Of a stretch of 64,000 nt of DNA, positions 55,020 through 61,856 are shown piece after piece. The position numbers and the translations under genes were made by a program. A model generated the notes under the pieces. That model searched no databases and had not been told where the DNA came from. It worked only from the letters and a program-made list of their open reading frames with translations. The stretch spans positions 2,852,001 through 2,916,000 of the forward strand of contig NZ_CP017248.1 of assembly GCF_001735805.1 (NCBI RefSeq). The letters are read 5' to 3'. The DNA comes from Streptomyces fodineus (GTDB taxonomy: Bacteria; Actinomycetota; Actinomycetes; Streptomycetales; Streptomycetaceae). How positions within the stretch are numbered: position 1 is the first letter of the stretch; every line of letters starts with the position of its first letter.

Positions 55020-56288
55020 TCAGTCGCGGATGCCGTCGATGTCGACGAGGACGTGGCGCGGGCCGCGGAAGATCTGGTTGTGCCGGTACGGCGGCGGGTC
55101 CTCGACGAGCCGGGGGTTCTGCACCCGGCGGACGAACTCGCCGACCGCGATCTGGACCTCGAGCCGCGCGAGCGGAGCGCCGAAGCAGAAGTGGATGCCC
55201 TGGCTGAATCCCAGGTGCTGGTTGTCGCGGCGCTCAAGGTCGAGTTCGTCGGGGTCGGTGAACCGTTCCGGGTCGCGGTTCGCCGAGCCGTACGCCAGGA
55301 AGATCGGCGCCCCCTTCGGGATGGTGGTGCCGGCGATGTCGATGTCTTCCACGGCGGAGCGGGTGTGCCAGAACTGCACCGACGACTCCAAGCGCAGCAG
55401 TTCCTCCACCCCCGGCACGATCAGTTCGGGCCGACGGCGCAGCTTCTCGAGCGCGTCGGGGTGCCGCAGCAGGGTGAGCACGCTGTGGGCGATGAGGTTG
55501 ACCGTGGTTTCGTGTCCCGCGAAGATCAGGAGCAGGGCGTTGCTCGCGAGCACACCCTTGGACATCCGCCCTTCCGGGCCGTCCTCGTTCACCAACGCCG
55601 AGAGCATGCCCGGGCCGGGCTGCCGGGCGTACCGGTCGAGCAGATCGGCTGCGAACTGCCCGAACTCCTGCACGGCCTGCCGCGCCCCGGCCTGCCGGCT
55701 CCGGATCTCTTCGGAGGCGGCCTCGGGACCGAAGTCCAAAGCGTCCAGGGCCGTCTCGATCCAGTGGTGGAAGCGTCGCTCGTCCTCCAGCGGCACGCCC
55801 AGAACCTTGCAGATCACCGTCACCGGCAAGGGGTAGGCGAAGTCGTCGACGGCATCGATCCTGGTCTTGCCCTTCATGTCGTCCAGGAGGCCGCCGACGA
55901 TGCGGCGGATCTCGGGCTCCAGGTCGCAGATCAGCTGGGGCGCATGCGGCGGCCCGACGAAATGCGGCATCATCATGCGACGATCCCGGTCGTGCTCGGG
56001 CGGATCGCAGGTGATGATGTTCGGTTCGGTCAGCACCTCCCTGATCGGCTCGGCCACCGACTCCCCCGAGCCCTGCGCCTGGGCCCCGGCCGGGACGGGA
56101 CACTTCCGTGGATCCGAACTGACCCGGGGGTCATGCAGCAGCGCCACGATCTCCCGGTAGGTGCTGACGACAAAAGTTCCGTCCGGCTGCCGCGACACCG
56201 GTGTCTTGCGCAGTTCCTCGTAGAACGGGTACGGATTGGCGCGGTTGGCGTAGCGCAGGGCCTGCTGCCAGGGGGTTTCCTCGACCAC
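55020..56288 (-). CDS. Cytochrome P450, class I
   Basis: 422-aa soluble bacterial P450. I-helix motif FAGHETTVNL, ExxR motif (EELLRLESS), and heme motif FSQGIHFCFGAPLAR with the proximal Cys. GTG 56288 is chosen for its strong GGAGGGGAG ribosome site. Third gene of a ferredoxin, reductase, P450 operon, so electrons come from NAD(P)H through the two upstream proteins. Substrate unknown. Confidence 0.95.
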   Translation of the reverse strand: MVEETPWQQALRYANRANPYPFYEELRKTPVSRQPDGTFVVSTYREIVALLHDPRVSSDPRKCPVPAGAQAQGSGESVAEPIREVLTEPNIITCDPPEHDRDRRMMMPHFVGPPHAPQLICDLEPEIRRIVGGLLDDMKGKTRIDAVDDFAYPLPVTVICKVLGVPLEDERRFHHWIETALDALDFGPEAASEEIRSRQAGARQAVQEFGQFAADLLDRYARQPGPGMLSALVNEDGPEGRMSKGVLASNALLLIFAGHETTVNLIAHSVLTLLRHPDALEKLRRRPELIVPGVEELLRLESSVQFWHTRSAVEDIDIAGTTIPKGAPIFLAYGSANRDPERFTDPDELDLERRDNQHLGFSQGIHFCFGAPLARLEVQIAVGEFVRRVQNPRLVEDPPPYRHNQIFRGPRHVLVDIDGIRD

Positions 56289-56348
56289 GAGGCTCCCCTC
56301 CTTCTCCTGTCGATGCTGTCCGCCCACAGGCTGGGCCCGGCGAGCGCG

Positions 56349-57752
56349 TCAGTGACGGCGCGGCCGGAACTCGGCCGTCCGCTCGCTCGGGGCGTGTCCG
56401 GTCAGGACGACGTCGGGGACCGCCGTCGGGACCCGTGGGTCCGGGAACTCGGCCGGCATGGGCTTCATGTCGGGCGGCTGGTCCCACCCCGGCGGCGGAG
56501 GCGGGAACGGACCGGACCGCTCGATCAGCTTCCCGTAGTACTCCAGCCACTTGCCGTGATCGAAGGTGACGGCCGCGACGATGCGGCCCCGGTGACCGTA
56601 GGCGGCGGCGAAACGGCGCTCCTGAACCGACCCCTGGGTGAAGACGATCTCATCACCGAAAGGTGGCACCCCGACGGATTTGATGTTCACGCCGAACTGA
56701 CCGGACCAGAAGCCGGGCAGCAGCAGATGTGGGTGATAGTGGGGTTCGAGGTTCACCATGTTGTGGGCCGCGACCTCGGCGCCGAAAACGGCGTTGTCCC
56801 AGTGCTCCATCGCCAGGAACTGGTACTCGTACAGCACATGCGGCGCACGCGCCACGTCCCCTGCCACGTAGATGCTGTCGGTGACCACCCCGTTGATGTC
56901 GAAGACACGGCCACCGGCGTCGCACCCGACACCCCAGAAACCGGCCGCCAGCCCGGAGCCCTCCAGCCATTCCACGTTGCGGATCGACCCCAGCGAGGCC
57001 ACCACCACGTCGGCGTCGACGGCGGTTCCGTCGGACAGATGCGCACGCCGCACGTGCCCGCCGGAGTCGCCCTCCAGTGACGACACGCCCAGCCCGCAGC
57101 GCAGGTCCACGCCGTGATCGCGCTGCATCTGCGCGGCGATCTCCCCGATCACCCCGCCCAGTGCGCCGACCAGCGGCGCCGAACCCCGCTCCACGACGGT
57201 CACCGGGATACCGAGTTCCCGGCAGACCGAGGCCACTTCCGAGCCGATGAACCCGGCTCCGATGACCACAACCCGCGACGGCGACTCGGCCAGCGCCTTC
57301 TGCAATTGCTCTGCGTCATCACGCGAGCGAATCGTATGGACCCCCTGCAGGGCGGCCTCGGTCGGGTTCGGCCACTGCCGCGCACGCGTGCCCGTGGCGA
57401 TCAGCAACCGGTCGTACGGCACCTGCTCACCGTCGGCCAGCCGTACCCGCTTGGTGGCCCGGTCCAGCCCGGTGGCGGCCACCCCGAGCCGCCAGTCCGC
57501 ATCCACTTCCCGCATGCGGGGCAGCTTGGTGTGGTCGGCCGGCACCCAGCCCTTGAGTACCTGTTTGGACAGCGGGGGACGGTCGTAGGGCTCGTACGGC
57601 TCGTCCCCGATGATGGTCAGAGAACCGGTGAAGCCCTCCTCGCGCAGGGTCTCCGCGGCCCGCAGCCCGGCCAGGGACGCACCCACGATGACGATCCGGC
57701 CGCTGGCCCTGAACTCGCGCACCAGCTCCGCGACCGTTGCCCGCAAGGTCAT
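56349..57752 (-). CDS. Ferredoxin reductase (FAD-dependent, class I P450 partner)
   Basis: 467-aa flavoprotein. FAD motif RIVIVGASLAGLRAAETLREEGF, PYDRPPLSKQVL, LLIATGTRARQWP, NAD(P) motif RVVVIGAGFIGSEVASVCRELG, and IYVAGDVARAPH are typical of rubredoxin/putidaredoxin reductase-like enzymes. The Pro-rich tail (GPFPPPPPGWDQPPD) is longer than usual. Its ATG overlaps the ferredoxin stop (ATGA). It shuttles electrons from NAD(P)H to the ferredoxin. Confidence 0.94.
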   Translation of the reverse strand: MTLRATVAELVREFRASGRIVIVGASLAGLRAAETLREEGFTGSLTIIGDEPYEPYDRPPLSKQVLKGWVPADHTKLPRMREVDADWRLGVAATGLDRATKRVRLADGEQVPYDRLLIATGTRARQWPNPTEAALQGVHTIRSRDDAEQLQKALAESPSRVVVIGAGFIGSEVASVCRELGIPVTVVERGSAPLVGALGGVIGEIAAQMQRDHGVDLRCGLGVSSLEGDSGGHVRRAHLSDGTAVDADVVVASLGSIRNVEWLEGSGLAAGFWGVGCDAGGRVFDINGVVTDSIYVAGDVARAPHVLYEYQFLAMEHWDNAVFGAEVAAHNMVNLEPHYHPHLLLPGFWSGQFGVNIKSVGVPPFGDEIVFTQGSVQERRFAAAYGHRGRIVAAVTFDHGKWLEYYGKLIERSGPFPPPPPGWDQPPDMKPMPAEFPDPRVPTAVPDVVLTGHAPSERTAEFRPRRH

Positions 57753-57967
57753 GACGTCGCAATCCCCTCCGCGCCGTCCACGCGGGCGATCACGATCGCC
57801 TGCACCGGGCACGCCGCAGCGGCTCGCTCGACCTGAAGGCGCCGCTCGTCATCCGGGTTCGGCTCATAGGTGAGCGCCTCCTGACCGTTCAATCTGAAGA
57901 CCTCGTGCGCCAGATACACGCACTGTGCGTATCCCTGGCAGCGATTCAGGTCCACGACGATCCGCAT
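57749..57967 (-). CDS. [3Fe-4S] ferredoxin
   Basis: 72-aa ferredoxin, MRIVVDLNRCQGYAQCVYLA. Cys at 10 and 16 (CX5C) with Gly-Tyr-Ala replacing the fourth ligand, and a third Cys in AAAACPVQAI, the usual pattern of Streptomyces P450-partner 3Fe-4S ferredoxins. AAGGAG precedes the ATG. First gene of the P450 operon. Confidence 0.94.
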   Translation of the reverse strand: MRIVVDLNRCQGYAQCVYLAHEVFRLNGQEALTYEPNPDDERRLQVERAAAACPVQAIVIARVDGAEGIATS

Positions 57968-58747
57968 GGGCAGACTCCTTCCGTTCTGCCTCCCGCCCCA
58001 CGGCGGCCATCGACTCGGGCATGAAGCCTCGGTCGTGAAGCGATGGCCCGGTTCCAAGCCTCCCGTCGGGCGACCGGGCTGGATGTCCCACCGGTCGCCC
58101 CGGACCACTGAATGAGCAGGTTCGGTCCTGTTCGCTGCGCCGCAGCCTTCACGGTGACGCTTGCTCGGCTGTGAGCGGCACAGCTGGAAGGGAGTGATAC
58201 GTCGACGGCGTCGGCATCAGGGTGTGCCCCTGTAGTGAGGCCCTAAAAAAATACTCGTCCCGCCTTCCGGCGATCGCAAACCAGCAGCTACGGCATGCAA
58301 GCTGCCTCAGGGCCGATGCAGTGTGGGCAGCGGACGGAGTGCGGCCGGACGTCCCGTCAGCTGCTGGCGAAGGAGCCGGTTTCGGCCGTCGCCCGGTACA
58401 CGGCACCGACAGGAGCTTCGACGCCGGCGTTTTGCCGGGCGATCACCTCCACATCGCCGGCCCGCAGGTCCGTGAGGCGACGGATCTGTTTTGCGCAAGG
58501 AAAGCCAGGCGCGCCGAGGGGGCTGGCGACAGGCAGCTCGCATCTGAAGAGCGAAACCTGTGGGCGGTCGCGCGCGCCAGTCACCCCGGTTACCTTCGTC
58601 ACTTCGACATTTCCATACGCCGTATGGTAACAATGAAAGGGCAATGCCATACGTTGTATGGAAATGCTTGCTCGGACCATGTCGGGCGCGAATCGCCCGA
58701 CTGAACCGCCGTTGGCACAGATCACGCCAACCGGAAAGGAAAAGATC
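57968..58747. other. 780-bp intergenic region with two CATACG palindromes
   Basis: Divergent gap between the P450 operon and the small secreted protein. An A-rich patch (CCTAAAAAAATACTC) is near 58240. The reverse strand from about 58357 to 58540 could encode LTDLRAGDVEVIARQNAGV and a short tail, possibly a gene scrap, but nothing supports a gene. The right end holds the two palindromes listed separately. Confidence 0.5.
58613..58661. promoter_or_regulatory. Pair of CATACG operators before the secreted-protein gene
   Basis: CCATACGCCGTATGG (58613-58627) is a perfect 7-1-7 palindrome; CCATACGTTGTATGG (58647-58661) matches at all but one pair. The same motif recurs five times between the TetR and CYP102 genes (61647-61788), so one regulator likely controls both places. 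Confidence 0.85.
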
Positions 58748-59155
58748 ATGAAGCCCATGAAGCGCATCGCCCTCGCTGTCTCCTCCGTTGCGGTCGCCGG
58801 TGTCGCCGTCGTCGGTGCCGGGGGCACCGTTTCGGCCGCGCCCCTCGCATCCACGCACGTCCAGCGCCAGACCGAAGGGGGCGAGGCCGCTGATTACAGC
58901 TGGGACCACGGTGTCGGCTACCTGCTCGAGCAGGGTTACTCCTGCGACGCGATCCACGGCTGGCACCAGGACCACCACACCGACTCGCCCCGGCACGACT
59001 GCGACGGTCTCTTCTACCGCGATGGTCACTTCTACCGCTGGGAGGGCGAGGGGCACGGCTGGAAGTCGGACAGGTCGTACCGCCACGACGGGTACCGCTT
59101 CGAGCACGACGGCCGGGGCAGGGACCACCACGACCTGAGCCGCGACGACCGGTGA
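58748..59155 (+). CDS. Small secreted His/Asp-rich protein
   Basis: 135-aa protein. Signal peptide MKPMKRIALAVSSVAVAGVAVVGAGGTVSA, cleaved near residue 30. The mature part has two Cys (GYSCDAIHGW and RHDCDGLFY) and a tail extremely rich in His, Asp, Arg and Tyr (HQDHHTDSPRHD; RDGHFYRWEGEGHGW; RGRDHHDLSRDDR), suggesting metal binding. GGAAAGGAAAAG precedes the ATG. Two operators of the CATACG family sit 87-135 bp upstream. No family recognised. Confidence 0.85.
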   Translation: MKPMKRIALAVSSVAVAGVAVVGAGGTVSAAPLASTHVQRQTEGGEAADYSWDHGVGYLLEQGYSCDAIHGWHQDHHTDSPRHDCDGLFYRDGHFYRWEGEGHGWKSDRSYRHDGYRFEHDGRGRDHHDLSRDDR

Positions 59156-59404
59156 GACGGGTAACGGTCGAGGCCGTGGGGCCGATGCCTTCCCCCCGGT
59201 CCGATTCCCGCCGGCGGCAGGGACGAACGCCGCGATCGAGGGCCGGCGTCCCCGGCCGCCGGCCGAGCGAGTGGCACGCCACTCATCGTGCGATGCGCCG
59301 GTGCCGTCCGGCGCCCGCGGCCCGTGGTACCGCCTCCGCACCACTGCCCCTTGCCGCAGGCCGGGTATGAAGCACCGCCGAGCCACGCCCAGGAGCGGAA
59401 GTCG

Positions 59405-59827
59405 ATGAAGAAGTCCTTGAAGACCGTAGAGCGGCGGATGGCCGTACAACTGGTCGTCTCGCGCGACTGCTCAGTGCCCCTGTGCGTACGTCTGCGGTAT
59501 GAGCCCACTGACCCCTACGTCGTCCGCGCCGTCTTCTTCGTCGACTGCGACGAGCCGGTCGAATGGATTCTGGGGCGGGAACTTCTGGCTGATGGCCTGA
59601 AGGGCTCCGCGGGCTACGCGGACGTCCGGATCTGGTCGGCCACGGGGCGGGGCGACCAGTCGATGTACATCGCCCTCGGGTCCTCCGCCGGCACCGCCTT
59701 GCTCGAGGTCCCCGTGCGGGACCTCACGTCCTTCCTTCAGAACACGGAGGCACTGGTGCCGCGAGGTACTGAGTCCGGACACATCGACTGGGACGTCGAA
59801 CTGGCACACCTCCTCTCGCAAGGCTGA
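59405..59827 (+). CDS. SsgA-like sporulation/cell division protein (SALP)
   Basis: 140-aa SsgA/SsgB-family protein, a family limited to morphologically complex actinomycetes that helps place septa. Motifs: LVVSRDCSVPLCVRLRYEPTDPYVVRAVFFVDCDEPVEWILGRELLADGL, GDVRIW-like YADVRIWSA and LLEVPVRDLTSFLQNTEALVPRGTES. AGGAGCGGAAG precedes the ATG. Which SALP it is cannot be decided here. Confidence 0.93.
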   Translation: MKKSLKTVERRMAVQLVVSRDCSVPLCVRLRYEPTDPYVVRAVFFVDCDEPVEWILGRELLADGLKGSAGYADVRIWSATGRGDQSMYIALGSSAGTALLEVPVRDLTSFLQNTEALVPRGTESGHIDWDVELAHLLSQG

Positions 59828-59866
59828 CCGCAGACCATCCAAGCTCCGAAGAAAAAGGAACCTGTC

Positions 59867-60196
59867 ATGTCCCAGTACCAGCTTCGTGTCTACACTCTGC
59901 GCTGCCTCGATGCCCTCTCCGCCTACGAGAAGATCTGGGCCAAGCACATTCCCGGTATGGCCAAGCACCGGATCACCACACACGGCGTCTGGACGGTGCC
60001 CGCGGCGCCCGAAAGCAAGGCCCCCAAGCTGTACGCCCTCGTTTCCTACACGCACACCGACGACGTGCAGGAGCGGCTGGAGGCGTACCTGTCGAGTAAT
60101 GAATTCCGCACGGACATGGAGGGCTTCGACATCAGCCGGATCGTCGGCCTCGACGAGACCTTGCTGACGCCCACCGTGAACTCGCCCTTGCGCTGA
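59867..60196 (+). CDS. NIPSNAP-family protein
   Basis: 109-aa dimeric alpha-beta barrel-type protein: YQLRVYTLRCLDALSAYEKIWAKHIPGMAKHRITTHGVWT then PKLYALVSYTHTDDVQERLEAYLSS. This is the NIPSNAP pattern; the family has no firm function but often sits near oxidative catabolic genes. AAAAAGGAACC precedes the ATG. Follows the SsgA-like gene after 39 bp. Confidence 0.85.
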   Translation: MSQYQLRVYTLRCLDALSAYEKIWAKHIPGMAKHRITTHGVWTVPAAPESKAPKLYALVSYTHTDDVQERLEAYLSSNEFRTDMEGFDISRIVGLDETLLTPTVNSPLR

Positions 60197-60972
60197 CGGT
60201 CGGCCTGCGACGAGTGACGCGGCCGGAAGGGTCGGCATCCGGCGGCGCCGCAGGCCACCTCGGCGGCTTGGCGCAACTCGGCAAAGGCGCCCGCCGGGCG
60301 GCAGCGGGCATGGACGAAGTCGGTGAGGTCGGCGGTGGCGGTCGGTCCGTCAGCGGAGCCGCGGCCGCCAGGGTTTTGGTCACTACAGCCAGAGCGCCCT
60401 CGGCGCGGTGAAGGCTGGACACACGGCGATCACGATGCCGATGAGATCGGGCGCCCTCCCGCAGCGCACCGCGCAACGACAGTTCCCCATGCAATACCGA
60501 CCAAGTGCGGCTCGCAGGGTGACGAATCCGTGGAGCGTGCTCAGCGGACCGGACGACGGTCTGCGGACGCTCGTGCCGCCGTGACTGCGACACCCGGCGG
60601 GGAGGGCGGTGACGGTCAGCCGGTCGCGGACGGGAGAGACCCCCGTCTCGGCCACCGACCGCACCCTGGCGAAGACCGAGATGATCACCTATGCCGATGT
60701 CCGTCACGGTGACACCACGATCAGTGCGAGCACGATCACCAGCAGCCCGCGCCCGGCGCGCTGCTCCAAGAAGCGATCATCCGATATCCCTCGCGCGCCC
60801 ATACGCCCTTCTACGCCCTCTGTGGCCGTGCGTAAGGTCTGACCAGCCCATCCCGCCCGCTCGCCCGTACTGAAGCGGCCTTCTCCGGAGATCGGGTGCC
60901 CTCCTGGGCGCAGCGACCTGAGCCCGCCGGCCACGGACGAGCGCCACGCCGTACCGCTCCAGGGTCACGGAC
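60197..60972. other. 776-bp gap without a supported gene
   Basis: All ORFs are short and of poor composition. The reverse strand near 60704-60800 could encode a peptide ending DRFLEQRAGRGLLVIVLALIVVSP with one hydrophobic helix, but no ribosome site or family supports it. The segment 60770-60880 carries a loose internal duplication (reading RSDHPISLARPYA and RSDQPIPPARPY). Looks like decayed coding DNA. Confidence 0.5.
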
Positions 60973-61650
60973 TCAACGGCGGCCGACGCCCTGGCCGTCA
61001 CGACCGGCGCTGAGCCGACCCTCCAGGCCCGTGATGAGTGTGTCGATCACCAGCCGGAACATGTGGTCCTGATCAGGACCTGACCGGCCTGCGTCCGTAA
61101 CCTCGTCCGCGTCGGCAGCGGAGGGCTTCAGGCTCGCCCACTGCTGGAGCGAGCCGTTGAGTTCGGCGCCGAGGACACCGATGACGACGGCGACCATGAG
61201 AGCGGCGATCTCCGGAACCTCCGGGTGCGACGCCCCGGCAGCGGCCACGATGGCGGTGAGCGCGGTCCAGAACGGGTCGTCGGGCTGGATGAAGTCCGGC
61301 TGGTGGCTGAACGAGTAGGCCATCAGCTCGGGGTGACGGTGCGCCAGGGTCCGGAAGTCTGTGGCGAGCAGGCGGATGCGCTCCTGCCAAGGGGCGTTTT
61401 CGAGTGTCACGGTGCGGAACTGGGCCCCGACCATTCTCGTCACGCCGCGCAGCACGGCTTCCTTGTTCGGGACGTGGTGGTACAGCGACATCGGGTTCGC
61501 GTCGAGCTCTGTGGCGAGTTTGCGCATGGTCAGGGCCTCGACGCCGTCCTCGTCGATGAGCCGCAGGGCGGCGGCATAGATCCCGGCCTCGGTCAGAGGC
61601 ACGTCTCTCTTCCTGGTTCCCCGCGGGGGACGCCTCACCTTCTTTTCCAT
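60973..61650 (-). CDS. TetR-family regulator, Bm3R1-like position
   Basis: 225-aa TetR regulator. HTH: EAGIYAAALRLIDEDGVEALTMRKLATELDANPMSLYHHVPNKEAVLRGVTRMVG, followed by a TetR_C_1-type ligand domain (HRHPELMAYSFSHQPDF; PEIAALMVAVVIGVLGAEL). ATG 61650 overlaps an operator copy and has no ribosome site, so its transcript is probably leaderless and autoregulated. It diverges from a CYP102-type gene, as Bm3R1 controls P450 BM3 in Bacillus, though the regulators need not be orthologues. Confidence 0.9.
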   Translation of the reverse strand: MEKKVRRPPRGTRKRDVPLTEAGIYAAALRLIDEDGVEALTMRKLATELDANPMSLYHHVPNKEAVLRGVTRMVGAQFRTVTLENAPWQERIRLLATDFRTLAHRHPELMAYSFSHQPDFIQPDDPFWTALTAIVAAAGASHPEVPEIAALMVAVVIGVLGAELNGSLQQWASLKPSAADADEVTDAGRSGPDQDHMFRLVIDTLITGLEGRLSAGRDGQGVGRR

Positions 61651-61788
61651 ACCACGTACGGTATCAGTTTCATACTCCGTATGGAAATGACCTGAATCAC
61701 AGCGCCGACCTGCATGACAGGGGGTTGCGCCAGGTTTCCATACGCCGTACGGTACTAATTCCATACGGCGTATGTTTCCGTACGGCGC
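61647..61788. promoter_or_regulatory. Cluster of five CATACG-type operators
   Basis: Copies: CCATACCACGTACGG (61647-61661), CATACTCCGTATGG (61671-61684), CCATACGCCGTACGG (61738-61752), CCATACGGCGTATGT (61761-61775) and the weaker TCCGTACGGCGCC (61777-61788). They fall in two groups, one over the TetR start and one 70-120 bp before the CYP102 start, as expected for a divergently controlled pair. Confidence 0.85.
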
Positions 61789-61856
61789 CACAGCATCGAC
61801 CTGCGCAGCGCGCCCTTGCCCACCCCCTCCACCCCCTCCGTGCAGAGGAGCAAGAC

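Noticed and set aside
60704..60934. Short minus-strand ORF with a hydrophobic C-terminus
   Set aside because: No ribosome site, mixed composition, and competing ORFs in every frame.
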